Assembly (NCBI RefSeq): GCF_002968015.1
Contig: NZ_PUIP01000008.1
Coordinates: forward strand, 62,001 to 126,000
Source: Massilia phosphatilytica
GTDB taxonomy: Bacteria > Pseudomonadota > Gammaproteobacteria > Burkholderiales > Burkholderiaceae_D
Length of the DNA stretch: 64,000 bases
Reading direction: 5' to 3'
Shown here: one piece after another, positions 55,490 through 64,000 of the stretch
How positions within the stretch are numbered: the first letter of the stretch is position 1
How the letters are laid out: every line of letters starts with the position of its first letter
Translations under genes and position numbers: made by a program
Notes under the pieces: generated by a model
Told to the model about the DNA's origin: nothing
The model's input: only the letters and a program-made list of their open reading frames with translations
Database searches by the model: none

Positions 55490-55516
55490 TCTGACCCCGT
55501 ACCAACGAAGACAAAC

Positions 55517-56182
55517 ATGCTTAAGCTCACCGCACGGCAAGAACAGATTCTCAACCTGATCAAGGAAGCCATCGACAACACGGGCTTCCCGCCGACCCGC
55601 GCCGAAATTGCCCAGGAGCTTGGCTTCCGCTCGGCCAACGCCGCCGAGGAACACCTGCAGGCCCTGGCCCGTAAAGGCGCGATCGAAATTTCCCCGGGTA
55701 CCTCGCGCGGTATCCGCCTCGTCGGCCAGTCCGCCGAATCCAGGGCTGCCGCTCCGGCCGCAGTGCCTGCCTTCGTGCCGCCGATGCCGCCGAACCTGAT
55801 GTCGCTGCCGCTCGTCGGCCGCGTCGCCGCGGGTTCGCCCATCCTCGCCCAGGAACACGTCGAAGCGACCTACTCCGTCGACCCGGCCATGTTCTCGAGC
55901 AAGCCCGACTTCCTGCTGAAGGTCAGGGGCTGGTCGATGCGCGACGCGGGCATCTGCGACGGCGATTTCCTCGCCGTCAAGAAGGTCGACAATGCGAAAA
56001 ATGGCCAGATCGTCGTCGCCCGCATCGGCGACGAAGTGACGGTCAAGCGCTACCGCAAGACCGGCAGCACGATCGAACTGCTGCCGGAGAACCCGGACTT
56101 TTCCGTGATCACCGTCGACCCGAGCTCGGACGAGTTCGCGCTGGAAGGCCTGGCGGTCGGTTTGCTACGGTCCTGGCACTAA
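55517..56182 (+). CDS. lexA: SOS repressor LexA
   Basis: 221 residues. A winged-helix DNA-binding domain (1-65, [34 protein letters not shown]) is joined by an alanine/proline-rich linker to the S24 peptidase domain. The self-cleavage site is in RVAAGSP (Ala-Gly). The catalytic serine is in [11 protein letters not shown] and the lysine in [15 protein letters not shown]. Start at 55517 fits the family; an earlier in-frame ATG at 55457 lies across the SOS box. It represses DNA-damage genes and itself. Confidence 0.96.
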   Translation: MLKLTARQEQILNLIKEAIDNTGFPPTRAEIAQELGFRSANAAEEHLQALARKGAIEISPGTSRGIRLVGQSAESRAAAPAAVPAFVPPMPPNLMSLPLVGRVAAGSPILAQEHVEATYSVDPAMFSSKPDFLLKVRGWSMRDAGICDGDFLAVKKVDNAKNGQIVVARIGDEVTVKRYRKTGSTIELLPENPDFSVITVDPSSDEFALEGLAVGLLRSWH

Positions 56183-56197
56183 GTTCTTCCTGCACAC

Positions 56198-56218
56198 AGG
56201 CCCGCGTCATGCGGGCCT
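56198..56218 (+). terminator. Terminator hairpin after lexA
   Basis: AGGCCCGC-GTCAT-GCGGGCCT, followed by TTGTCGTTT, 16 bp after the lexA stop codon. Confidence 0.7.
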
Positions 56219-56236
56219 TGTCGTTTCGCCCTGCCC

Positions 56237-56872
56237 TCAGCGCGGATAGACGAAACCGGTGCGGATATCGGTCGGCAGCAAGCGGCTGCCATCGCGCACC
56301 ATCAGGCGCTGCGGCGGCTCATCGCCCGCCAGAGCACGCCAGATGACGGGCAGCCCCTCGCCTTTGCGCAGCAGCTCGTCGCTCCGTTCGAACACGTTGG
56401 CGCATCCCGTCGCCGCAAGCAGCGCCTGCACGATGGTCACCTTCCACGCGTCGACACCGGCCGCATTGAACTGGCACACCAGGTAACCGCCGGTTCCGCC
56501 ATAGCTGTGCACCAGGAGGCCCGGTAAGCCGTCCTTCTCGCCATCGATCACCAGGACCAGGGCTTGAGGATCCGCGCCGCGCACGGCCGCCGCGCGCCGC
56601 GCGACCGCGGCCTGCACGCGCCGCTTGATCATGGCGTGGTCGACCGGCTCGTCCTCGCGCAGGGTCCAGACGCGGGCCGCGATCTGCGACTTCGCGTTAT
56701 AGGCCGCGCGCGCCAGAAACTGGCGCGCCGACGACTGCACGACCGCCGTGGCGCCGGGCTTGCCGCGCTCCTGGGGCCGCCCCTCGACCTTCTCGATGGC
56801 GGACAAATAAATCCAGGGGTCGCCGGACAGCAGGCTTTTTTCCTTGCCCTGTTTGATGGTGATGATGAGCAT
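56237..56872 (-). pseudogene. Truncated RlmI-like rRNA methyltransferase (N-terminal half only)
   Basis: A 211-residue reading frame matching the start of the RlmI family of 23S rRNA methyltransferases (usually about 390-400 residues). A PUA domain (1-75, IKQGKEKSLLSGDPWIYLSAIEKVEG) and the following small domain (IKRRVQAAVARRAAA; DGLPGLLVHSYGG; NVFERSDE; RKGEGLP) are present. The frame ends DIRTGFVYPR, where relatives continue HKTGFYxDQR into the S-adenosylmethionine-binding domain. That catalytic half is absent, and only 54 bp remain before the lexA stop codon. The open frame is otherwise undamaged, so a retained RNA-binding role is possible, but methylation is not. Confidence 0.65.
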
Positions 56873-56946
56873 ATGCAGGCTTCGTTTTCAGGAGCCGAAT
56901 GATACAGCAAGGCGTTACCGCCCCCGACATCTTCCTGACATCGCCA

Positions 56947-57744
56947 TCACTTGCCGTTATCCGGCGGCGGCGCGTTCTTGACCATCTCGTTGTGTTCCTT
57001 GACATAGGCCTCGGTACCGGCGCGCCACGCATCGAAGTCCGCCACGACCATCTTGCCGGCCACTTTGGTGTCTTCCGCCAGGCGATCGCCAACCTCCTTC
57101 AGGTGCGCGTTCGCCTTCTCCGTCTCGTCCTTCGTCATCAGCTTCGCGATGTCTTCCGGGATCCGTTTCGTGAGCGGCAGGGACGCATTCAGCTGCTTCA
57201 CCCAGCGGTTATGGCACGCCTCCCAGTCCTTCATCTTGCCGCTGTAATAGTCGATTTCCTCGTTGACCTTGGACATGGCCGGGAAGCGCGGCGCCGGGCA
57301 GCGGTAGTCGTTGGTGCGCAGGTCCGAGCCGTCGTATTTCGCGAGCCAGTAGTCGAGGTCGGCGCGACGCGCCTCGCGCTGCTTCATCAGCTCGAGTGAT
57401 GCGATGGCAACGGCATTGCCCTTCGCGGCCGCTTTCTGGAACCATTGCGCGGCCTTGTCCATGTCGACACTGCCCGCCTCGCCATAGAAATACATTTCTC
57501 CCAGGTGCTGCTGGGCCATCACGTTGCCGGCATTGGCCAGCTTCGTATATTTCGCCAGTGCTTCCGGATACGATTTCTTCGCGAACAGCGCGTCCGCCTC
57601 GGCGAGCTCGGCGGCGGAATTAGCGGGCGATGCGGCGGCGACGGGCTTCGTGGCAGCGCCTTTCGCAGGCGATCTGGCGCCGGGCTCGGCGGCCAGTGCG
57701 ACACCGCCGCACAGCAGTGCGGCGCAAAACAGGGCAGTCTTCAT
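56947..57744 (-). CDS. Exported Sel1/TPR-repeat protein
   Basis: 265 residues with a signal peptide (MKTALFCAALLCGGVALAAEP), an alanine-rich linker and two Sel1/TPR-type units (SYPEALAKYTKLANAGNVMAQQ; DMDKAAQWFQKAAAKGNAVA). The C-terminal half (about 130-265) has two cysteines (YRCPAPRF; EACHNRW) and no known domain. Probably periplasmic, with a protein-protein binding role; function unknown. The start at 57744 is chosen because it begins the signal peptide. It is 65 bp downstream of the metZ-like gene. Confidence 0.8.
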   Translation of the reverse strand: MKTALFCAALLCGGVALAAEPGARSPAKGAATKPVAAASPANSAAELAEADALFAKKSYPEALAKYTKLANAGNVMAQQHLGEMYFYGEAGSVDMDKAAQWFQKAAAKGNAVAIASLELMKQREARRADLDYWLAKYDGSDLRTNDYRCPAPRFPAMSKVNEEIDYYSGKMKDWEACHNRWVKQLNASLPLTKRIPEDIAKLMTKDETEKANAHLKEVGDRLAEDTKVAGKMVVADFDAWRAGTEAYVKEHNEMVKNAPPPDNGK

Positions 57745-57809
57745 GGGGCGTGCAGTCGACGAATCGATGATTGGGAACAGGACGATCATAACCGCAGCGC
57801 CCTGCCCGC

Positions 57810-59051
57810 TCAACCGTTCAGTGCATCGCCGAAGTCGGCCAGCAGGTCGGCCGTATCCTCGATACCCACCGACACGCGGATCAGCGATTCCGCGATGCCC
57901 ATGCTGGCGCGGCGTTCGGCGCCCATCTCGAAGAAGATCGTGTGCGCGACCGGGATGACGAGGGTGCGCGTGTCACCCAGGTTCGATGCCGGGATCGCGA
58001 CCTTCAGGCGGTTCAGGTAGTCGAAGCAGTCGATGCCCTCCTTCAGTTCAAAACTGAACAGCGAACCGTAGGCGCGGAACTGTTCGCTCGCCAGCTTGTG
58101 CTGCGGATGCGATTCCAGGCCCGGGTAGTAGACGGCGGCGACGCGCTCATCCGCTTCCAGCATGCGGGCCAGTGCCAGCGCGTTGGCGCTGGTGCGCTCC
58201 ATGCGCAGCGCGAGCGTCTCGGCCCCGACCGCGATGTGGTGCGCCGCTTCCGGTGCCAGCGACGCGCCGAAGTCGCGCAGCGATTTGGCGCGCAGTTGCG
58301 CCATGCCCTGCGCGGCCGGCGGCTGGCGGCGGAAGTTGTCGGCGATGTTCGGGAACGCGGACCAGTCGAACAGGCCGGTGTCCGTCAGCGCGCCGCCCAG
58401 CGCCATGCCGTGGCCGCCGATCGACTTCGTCAGCGAGTTCACGACGAGGCCCGCGCCGACCGCCTTCGGACGGAACAGGTAAGGCGTCGTCATCGTATTG
58501 TCGACGACGTACAGGATGCCGCGCGCGCGGCACAGTTCGCCGATGCGGGCCAGGTCCGCGATCTGCGTGCGCGGGTTGGCGATCGTCTCGACGAACACGA
58601 GGCGCGTGTTCGGCTTCAGTGCCGCTTCCACGTTGGCCACGTCGGTCGCATCCACGAACGACACGTCGGTGCCTTGCGCCGCCACCGTATTCCACAGGCT
58701 GTTGGTGTTCCCGAACAGGAACGAGGACGACACGACGTGGTCGCCTGCGCGCAGCAGGGCCTGCGCGAGCGCGCCGATCGCAGCCATGCCGGTGCCGAAG
58801 CACAGCGAGGCGACGCCGCCCTCCATCTTGCTGATCTTGTCTTCCAGCGCGCTGACGGTCGGGTTGCCCTGGCGGCCGTAGCGGAAGCCCGGTTCCTTGC
58901 CCTGGAAGACGGACGCGAGCTGGCGCGCATCCGCGTAGCCGAAGGCGACCGACGTGTGGATCGGTTTATGGAGGGAGTTCTGCTCGATCGGCTTCTGGCG
59001 ATCGTTGTGCAGGATGGTGGTGGTGAAGCCGTAGTTGGGTTTGTCGCTCAT
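57810..59051 (-). CDS. metZ: O-succinyl/acetylhomoserine sulfhydrylase or cystathionine gamma-synthase family enzyme
   Basis: A 413-residue PLP enzyme of the Cys/Met metabolism family, adding sulfide or cysteine to an activated homoserine on the way to methionine. Motifs: GFRYGRQGNPTVSALEDKI, CFGTGMAAIGALAQALLRAGDHVV, TRLVFVETIANPRTQIADL, and the PLP lysine in VVNSLTKSIGGHG. Sequence alone does not settle whether it uses sulfide (MetZ) or cysteine (MetB). No ribosome site is visible before the ATG at 59051; a hairpin ends 17 bp upstream. Its place after purF matches the conserved Burkholderiales order. Confidence 0.85.
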   Translation of the reverse strand: MSDKPNYGFTTTILHNDRQKPIEQNSLHKPIHTSVAFGYADARQLASVFQGKEPGFRYGRQGNPTVSALEDKISKMEGGVASLCFGTGMAAIGALAQALLRAGDHVVSSSFLFGNTNSLWNTVAAQGTDVSFVDATDVANVEAALKPNTRLVFVETIANPRTQIADLARIGELCRARGILYVVDNTMTTPYLFRPKAVGAGLVVNSLTKSIGGHGMALGGALTDTGLFDWSAFPNIADNFRRQPPAAQGMAQLRAKSLRDFGASLAPEAAHHIAVGAETLALRMERTSANALALARMLEADERVAAVYYPGLESHPQHKLASEQFRAYGSLFSFELKEGIDCFDYLNRLKVAIPASNLGDTRTLVIPVAHTIFFEMGAERRASMGIAESLIRVSVGIEDTADLLADFGDALNG

Positions 59052-59067
59052 GGTGTCGAAATGAAAA

Positions 59068-59122
59068 TGGGCGCCCGCGGCGCCCAATGATGCAATACAA
59101 ACGCCGGCGCGCGCGCCGGCGT
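59068..59122 (-). terminator. Two hairpins between purF and metZ
   Basis: ACGCCGGCGC-GC-GCGCCGGCGT (59101-59122) lies 6 bp beyond the purF stop, and TGGGCGCC-CGC-GGCGCCCA (59068-59086) follows. On the minus strand the second is succeeded by TTTTCATTT. Together they may limit read-through from purF into metZ. Confidence 0.5.
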
Positions 59123-59128
59123 CCGGGC

Positions 59129-60652
59129 TCATTCCGCCGCGACGGGCGGGTTCAGGTTCAATTGCGTGCGCACGACGTCTTCCTGCGACTTGCCCGACGA
59201 CTTGTGGCGCACGTGCTCCAGCTGGTCGAGGTAGGCCGGCGTGACGTCGCCCGTGATGTAGACGCCGTCGAAGCACGAGGCTTCCACGTTCGTCAGGGCC
59301 GGGTTGACGTCCGAGATCGACTTCTTCAGCGCGTCCAGGTCCTGGTACACGAGGCGGTCGGCCGTGATCTCGCGGCACACTTCCTCGACCGTGCGGCCGT
59401 GGGCGATCAGCTCGTCGCGCGTCGGCATGTCGATGCCGTACACGTTCGGGTACAGCACCGGCGGCGCGGCGGAGGCGAAAAACACCTTGCGGGCGCCCGA
59501 TTCGCGCGCCATCTGCACGATCTCGCGGCTGGTCGTGCCGCGCACGATGGAGTCGTCGACGAGCAGCACGTTCTTGTCCTTGAATTCGGACGCGATCGCG
59601 TTCAGTTTCTGGCGCACGGACTTCCGGCGCATCGTCTGGCCCGGCATGATGAAGGTGCGGCCGATGTAGCGGTTCTTGATGAAGCCTTCGCGATACTCGA
59701 CACCCAGCTTCAGCGCGAGCTGGATGGCGGCCGGGCGCGACGAATCCGGGATCGGCATCACGACGTCGATCTCTTCGACCGGGATCTCCTTGCGGATCTT
59801 CTCGGCCAGGTATTCGCCCATGCGCAGGCGCGTGGCGTACACGGAGGCGCCGTCGATCACGGAGTCCGGGCGGGCCAGATAGACGTATTCGAACGCGCAC
59901 GGATTCAGCGACGGATTCGCGGCGCACTGGCGCGTGTGCAGCTGGCTGTCGGCGTCGACCCAGACGGCTTCGCCCGGGGCGATGTCGCGCATGAAGCGGA
60001 AGCCCAGGCCTTCCAGGGCGACAGACTCGCTGGCCAGCAGGTATTCGGGGCCGTTCTCCGTTTCGTTGATGCCGAGGCACAGCGGACGGATGCCGAACGG
60101 ATCGCGGAACGCGAGCAGGCCGTGGCCGGCGATCTGGGCGATGACGGCATAGGCGCCGCGCACGCGGCGATGCACTTGCGCGACGGCCTTGAACACGGCG
60201 TCCGGCGTCAGCGTGAAGCCGTCGGCGGCCTGGGCGATCTCGTGGGCCAGCACGTTCAGCAGGACTTCCGAGTCGGAGTTCGTGTTGACGTGGCGGCGGT
60301 CGTTGCGGAACAGTTCTTCCTTCAGCTGCTCCTGGTTCGTGAGGTTGCCGTTGTGCGCCAGGGTGATGCCGAACGGGGCATTCACGTAGAACGGCTGCGC
60401 TTCCTCTTCGCTGGACGAGCCGGCTGTCGGATAGCGGCAGTGGCCGATGCCGGAATTGCCTTGCAGCGAACGCATGTTACGCGTGCGGAAAACGTCACGC
60501 ACGAGGCCGTTTGCCTTGTACATCGAGAACATGCTGCTGTGATTGGTTGCAATCCCCGCCGCATCCTGACCGCGATGCTGCAGCAGCAGCAATGCGTCAT
60601 ACAACAGCTGGTTGACGGGGGCTTGCGAGACGACGCCGACGATGCCACACAT
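59129..60652 (-). CDS. purF: Amidophosphoribosyltransferase
   Basis: A 507-residue enzyme for the first committed step of purine synthesis, making 5-phosphoribosylamine from PRPP and glutamine. The nucleophile Cys2 is exposed after removal of Met1 ([10 protein letters not shown]). The glutaminase domain includes [10 protein letters not shown] and [10 protein letters not shown]. The phosphoribosyltransferase domain has the PRPP signature [14 protein letters not shown]. Part of the cvpA-purF pair conserved in many bacteria. Confidence 0.96.
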   Translation of the reverse strand: MCGIVGVVSQAPVNQLLYDALLLLQHRGQDAAGIATNHSSMFSMYKANGLVRDVFRTRNMRSLQGNSGIGHCRYPTAGSSSEEEAQPFYVNAPFGITLAHNGNLTNQEQLKEELFRNDRRHVNTNSDSEVLLNVLAHEIAQAADGFTLTPDAVFKAVAQVHRRVRGAYAVIAQIAGHGLLAFRDPFGIRPLCLGINETENGPEYLLASESVALEGLGFRFMRDIAPGEAVWVDADSQLHTRQCAANPSLNPCAFEYVYLARPDSVIDGASVYATRLRMGEYLAEKIRKEIPVEEIDVVMPIPDSSRPAAIQLALKLGVEYREGFIKNRYIGRTFIMPGQTMRRKSVRQKLNAIASEFKDKNVLLVDDSIVRGTTSREIVQMARESGARKVFFASAAPPVLYPNVYGIDMPTRDELIAHGRTVEEVCREITADRLVYQDLDALKKSISDVNPALTNVEASCFDGVYITGDVTPAYLDQLEHVRHKSSGKSQEDVVRTQLNLNPPVAAE

Positions 60653-60692
60653 GGTGTGCTCCTAAACTTGGACAGCTAAACAAAAAGGTGCT

Positions 60693-61181
60693 TCAAAACT
60701 GAACATACTGCGCGAAGGCAGCGGGCAAGAAAGGCTTGACCGTACGCGCTCCGGTTTCCGCCATGGGCGAGAGCAGCGCATCTTTCCAGAAAGCCTGTTG
60801 GGGGATGGAAGTCATCCCGCACAATATGACGCCGGCCAGCACGATTACAATGCCCCGGCCCAATCCGAACAGGCCGCCGAGGCCGCGGTCGGCCAGGCTC
60901 AGGCCGGAGGCCTCGATCAGTGCGCTGATCGCGAGGGCCAGCAGGCCCATCAGCACGCGCACACCGAGGAACAGTGCAATGAAGGCAACGATCAGCCGCA
61001 AGGCTTCGCCCGGAATCACGGATGGTAGCATGGGCGCCAGCTTCGCGCCGAAGGCGTTGGCCACGATGAAGGCCGCGACCCAGCCCACCAGCGACAGGAT
61101 TTCCTTGACCAGGCCGCGCATGGTGCTGATGACGACCGACGAGACCAGGATGAACAACACAACGTAGTCGAAAATCGTCAC
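60693..61181 (-). CDS. cvpA: CvpA family membrane protein
   Basis: 162 residues with four hydrophobic segments (YVVLFILVSSVVISTM; LSLVGWVAAFIVANAF; LIVAFIALFLGVRVLMGLLAL; GLGRGIVIVLAGVIL). The LADRGLGGLFGLGRG loop is typical. CvpA is linked to envelope homeostasis and colicin V production in E. coli; its molecular role is unclear. It lies 40 bp before purF and 13 bp after the SPOR gene. Confidence 0.92.
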   Translation of the reverse strand: MTIFDYVVLFILVSSVVISTMRGLVKEILSLVGWVAAFIVANAFGAKLAPMLPSVIPGEALRLIVAFIALFLGVRVLMGLLALAISALIEASGLSLADRGLGGLFGLGRGIVIVLAGVILCGMTSIPQQAFWKDALLSPMAETGARTVKPFLPAAFAQYVQF

Positions 61182-61194
61182 GGCTTCTACAGAA

Positions 61195-62193
61195 TCAGAC
61201 CGGGGTCATGGCGCCGGACATGCCCAGGCGGCCCAGCTTGGCGCGTACTTTCTCGGCATCTTCCTTGTTCAGGGGACCGACGCGTACGCGGATCAGTTCG
61301 CCGGATGGAGTCGACGTCTTCTGCGTGTACGACGAAATACCCGCCTCGCGCAGCTTCGCCTGCACTTCCGCCGCTTTTTCCTGGCTCGACAGCGCGGCCA
61401 CCTGCAGCACGAAGCGCTGCGACGACGCCTCGACCGGCTTCTCTTTCTCGGCCGGCTTGCCTTCGAGGATGGCCATCGCGCGCGCCGCGTCTTCCTTCGG
61501 CTTCACGGGCTTCTCCTCGGCCTTCTTCGCCTTCTCGCGGGCTTCACGCGCGAGGCGCTCCGCCTTCTCGTGTTCGGCCCTGTCGTGCGCGGCCTTCTCG
61601 TGCTCGGCCTTCAGGCGCTCCGCCCTTTCCTTCTCGGCGAGGCGGGCTTCGGCCTTCGCATCCTTGTGCTCGGCCTTGGGGGCTTCCTTGGGTTCCGGTT
61701 TGTGCTCGGGCTTCGTCACGGCTGGCGGCTGCGTCGCGACGCTCTCGGGCTTCGCCGTGGCGACGGCGGCCGGGGCTTTCGCAGCGGATGCGGGCGGCGG
61801 GGCGTCGACCACTTCCTCACCCTTGTCGACGCTGTCCGCGGCGGACACGGCCTTGTCGGCGGCCGGCACGGGCAGCGGCGCCGCCTTGTCTTTCGCGGGA
61901 ATCTGGATCGCGATGTCGCCGGCAAGCGGCTTCGGCTCGGAATCGAGCAGCATCGGCAGGCCGACGGCGGCGGCCAGCGCCAGCGCGATCGCGCCGACGA
62001 GGCGGCGCCGGGCCCGCTTCTTTTCCGGGAGCATGGGATCGGCACCGGGACGGCGCGTCGCGCCGCCACCGGCATTGCTGGCGCGTTTGGCACGGGCACG
62101 CTCGCCGATCGCGGCGTCGTCGTCCTTGCTGTAGAAGCGGCCACTGTCCTCGGTGAGGCGGTCCTGCTTGCTTTTACGGGGAAACAAGCCCAT
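61195..62193 (-). CDS. SPOR-domain (DedD-like) cell-division protein
   Basis: 332 residues: a basic cytoplasmic start, one membrane segment (about 67-85, LVGAIALALAAAVGLPMLL), a long periplasmic stalk very rich in lysine, glutamate and alanine (about 140-245, KAEHKDAKAEARLAEKERAE), and a C-terminal SPOR domain (about 258-330, RFVLQVAALSSQEKAAEVQAKL). SPOR domains bind denuded glycan strands at the division septum. Lies between folC (11 bp) and cvpA (13 bp), as DedD does in other proteobacteria. Confidence 0.9.
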   Translation of the reverse strand: MGLFPRKSKQDRLTEDSGRFYSKDDDAAIGERARAKRASNAGGGATRRPGADPMLPEKKRARRRLVGAIALALAAAVGLPMLLDSEPKPLAGDIAIQIPAKDKAAPLPVPAADKAVSAADSVDKGEEVVDAPPPASAAKAPAAVATAKPESVATQPPAVTKPEHKPEPKEAPKAEHKDAKAEARLAEKERAERLKAEHEKAAHDRAEHEKAERLAREAREKAKKAEEKPVKPKEDAARAMAILEGKPAEKEKPVEASSQRFVLQVAALSSQEKAAEVQAKLREAGISSYTQKTSTPSGELIRVRVGPLNKEDAEKVRAKLGRLGMSGAMTPV

Positions 62194-62204
62194 GCGGTGT
62201 CACG

Positions 62205-63503
62205 TCAATGAAGAGAGGATTTACGGGCTGCCATCACGCCAGCCACGGTATAGAACGAGCCAAAGACCACTATTCTATCATCCTGTCCGGCCCGGCTCGT
62301 TGCATCTGCGAATGCCTCGGCCGGATTGGCGAACGTTTTGACCGAAAATTCGTCGTCTTTCGCACCACTTGGCTTCAATGCCTGCAGTTTCTCCGCCAGC
62401 GCGACCGGGTCGGCCGAACGGGGCGACGGCAGCGCCGCCAGGCACCAGTGGTCGATGTTCGGCGCCATGTGGGCGACGACGGCGTCGATGTCCTTGTCCT
62501 GCATGATGCCGAACACCGCGTACGTGAACCGGTGGAAGCCCATGTTGCCCAGGTTCTGGGCGAGCGTTGCGGCCGCGTGCGGGTTGTGGGCCACGTCGAG
62601 GATCGTCGTCGGACGGCCCGGCAGCACCTGGAAGCGGCCCGGCAGTTCGACCATCGCGAGGCCCGCGCGCGTTTCCTGCGCGCCGACCGGCAGCACGTTC
62701 CGCAACGTTTCCAGCGCGGCCAGCGCGGCCGATGCGTTCAGCAGCTGGTTGGCACCGCGCAGCGCCGGATACGCGAGCGAATTGCGGCGCTGGGTGCGGC
62801 CGCCGTAGGCCCACTGCTGCTTGTCGCCCTGGTAGTTGAAATCGCGGCCCAACAGCCACAGGTCGGCGCCAATCTTTTCCGCGTGCTCGATCAGCGATTG
62901 CGGCGGCTGCGGATCGCTGCAGATCGCCGGCTTGCCGGGGCGGAAGATGCCGGCCTTCTCGAAGCCGATCTCTTCGCGCGTGTCGCCGAGATAATCCTTG
63001 TGGTCGATGTCGATGCTCGTGACGATGGACACGTCCGCATCGATCACGTTCACGGCATCCAGGCGGCCGCCGAGGCCCACTTCCAGGATCGCCACGTCGA
63101 CGCCGGACGTCGACAGCAGGTGCATGATCGCGAGCGTCGTGAATTCGAAATACGTCAGGTCGATGTCGCCGCGGCGCGCTTCGACTTCATTGAAGGCGGC
63201 AATGAGCTTGTCGTCGCTGGCCATCTCGCCATTGATGCGGGCGCGCTCGTTGAAGTCGAGGAAGTGCGGCTTGATGTACAGGCCGACCTTGTAGCCGCTC
63301 TGCAGCAGGATGGCTTCCAGCATGGCGCAGGTCGAGCCCTTGCCATTGGTGCCCGCGACCATGATCACGGGGCAGGAAAAGGCGAGACCCATGCGCTCCT
63401 TGACGGTGCGCACGCGGTCCAGGCCCATGTCGATGTGGGTTTCGGCATGGCGCGACTCGAGCAGCGTCAGCCAGTCAGGCAAGGTGGTCGGAAAATTGGG
63501 CAT
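62205..63503 (-). CDS. folC: Bifunctional folylpolyglutamate/dihydrofolate synthase
   Basis: A 432-residue Mur-ligase-family enzyme adding glutamate to dihydropteroate and to folates. The ATP loop is in MVAGTNGKGSTCAMLEA. Other family motifs are TEVGLGGRLDAVN-like (ILEVGLGGRLDAVN), SIDIDHKDYLGDTREEIGFEKAGI, and DVAHNPHAAATL in the second domain. The start at 63503 begins MPNFPTTLPDWLTLLE, fitting the family; the ATG at 63545 adds an unlikely basic tail. It follows accD by 70 bp. Confidence 0.95.
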   Translation of the reverse strand: MPNFPTTLPDWLTLLESRHAETHIDMGLDRVRTVKERMGLAFSCPVIMVAGTNGKGSTCAMLEAILLQSGYKVGLYIKPHFLDFNERARINGEMASDDKLIAAFNEVEARRGDIDLTYFEFTTLAIMHLLSTSGVDVAILEVGLGGRLDAVNVIDADVSIVTSIDIDHKDYLGDTREEIGFEKAGIFRPGKPAICSDPQPPQSLIEHAEKIGADLWLLGRDFNYQGDKQQWAYGGRTQRRNSLAYPALRGANQLLNASAALAALETLRNVLPVGAQETRAGLAMVELPGRFQVLPGRPTTILDVAHNPHAAATLAQNLGNMGFHRFTYAVFGIMQDKDIDAVVAHMAPNIDHWCLAALPSPRSADPVALAEKLQALKPSGAKDDEFSVKTFANPAEAFADATSRAGQDDRIVVFGSFYTVAGVMAARKSSLH

Positions 63504-63573
63504 GGGATGGCGTCCGGAATGCGCGCGCGGCCGGCTGCCTTGCACAAGCAGCCGGCCGCGCGGTAACAGCGAA

Positions 63574-64000
63574 TCAAGCGATGACGTCGGCCGGCTGGCT
63601 TTGCAGCAGGGCGAGCAGTTGCGCGATTTCTTCGCGCATCTTGCGGCGGTCGACGATCATGTCGACAGCGCCTTTTTGGACCAGGAACTCGGCGCGCTGG
63701 AAACCTTCCGGCAGCTTTTCGCGCACGGTGTTCTCGATCACGCGCGGGCCGGCAAAGCCGATCAGCGCTTTCGGTTCGGCGATCACGACGTCGCCCATGA
63801 AGGCGAACGAGGCCGAGACACCGCCCGTCGTCGGGTCGGTCAGCACGCTGATGTACGGCAGCTTTTTCTCGGACAGCTTGGTCAGCATCGCAGTGGTCTT
63901 GGCCATCTGCATCAGCGACAGCAGGCCTTCCTGCATGCGCGCGCCGCCGCTGGCGGTGATGGAGATGAACGGCACCTTCTGCTCGAGTGCCACCTGGGCG
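63574..64000 (-). CDS. accD: Acetyl-CoA carboxylase carboxyltransferase subunit beta (partial)
   Basis: The 3' part of accD; the gene continues beyond the right edge. The visible 142 or so residues include [44 protein letters not shown] and [27 protein letters not shown], all conserved in the carboxyltransferase fold. The zinc-ribbon N-terminus is not in the window. The product joins AccA to carboxylate acetyl-CoA in fatty acid synthesis. The accD-folC order is usual in proteobacteria. Confidence 0.95.
   Translation of the reverse strand, partial: AQVALEQKVPFISITASGGARMQEGLLSLMQMAKTTAMLTKLSEKKLPYISVLTDPTTGGVSASFAFMGDVVIAEPKALIGFAGPRVIENTVREKLPEGFQRAEFLVQKGAVDMIVDRRKMREEIAQLLALLQSQPADVIA

Noticed and set aside
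59052..59128. SAM-type riboswitch before metZ
   Set aside because: The leader is only 77 bp with simple hairpins and no recognisable SAM-binding core.
57810..60080. A continuous 756-codon frame joining the metZ-like gene to sequence inside purF, suggesting a fusion
   Set aside because: The upstream part is out of frame with purF and low in meaning; family-like metZ protein begins at 59051.

Overview
The window is GC-rich bacterial chromosome. It most resembles Oxalobacteraceae (Massilia/Telluria/Duganella relatives, Burkholderiales). The support is the rpsF-priB-rpsR-rplI order, the accD-folC-SPOR-cvpA-purF-metZ order, a betaproteobacterial arn cluster, and dispersed ATTCGGGGTCAGAGC and GTAGGGTGGGC repeats of a kind I associate with this family. 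This assignment is inference; no rRNA or tRNA gene was seen.

Region 1 (1-10.1 kb), carboxylate uptake. A tricarboxylate module (porin-tctC on the minus strand, divergent from tctDE) sits next to a C4-dicarboxylate module. The latter is an apparent single operon, dctA-porin-dctB-dctD, with a sigma-54 promoter and an inverted repeat just upstream of dctA. Each module therefore carries its own outer-membrane porin and its own two-component system.

Region 2 (10.2-18.7 kb), regulators. An AraC-type protein with the layout of HrpB/HrpX, a LuxR-type response regulator, a TPR hybrid histidine kinase, and a small protein resembling the type III secretion component SctK/HrpB4. A match to the HrpB-regulated promoter element lies upstream of the last. 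Then LysR, glutamate dehydrogenase, and a palindromic repeat pair.

Region 3 (18.7-32.4 kb). Cupin, alaA-hom, then a complete L-Ara4N lipid A modification cluster (arnT, one arnE/F-like gene, arnB, arnC, arnA split into two genes, arnD), a peroxiredoxin and a PIN-PhoH ATPase.

Region 4 (32.4-47 kb), the most distinctive part. On the minus strand run HD-GYP, CHASE2 cyclase, TpsB, TpsA and FecR. On the plus strand, divergently, run an MBL hydrolase, a GAF-PulE ATPase and a small lipoprotein. This looks like a second-messenger unit (cAMP and c-di-GMP) coupled to two-partner secretion. The adhesin ends in 14 tandem C-x8-C repeats.

Region 5 (47-64 kb). A lipoprotein pullulanase, a repeat cassette, phosphate transport (pit with its DUF47 partner), dnaB, the rpsF ribosomal operon, lexA with an SOS box, an RlmI-like gene that has lost its methyltransferase half, and the metZ-purF-cvpA-SPOR-folC-accD housekeeping string, cut by the right edge inside accD.
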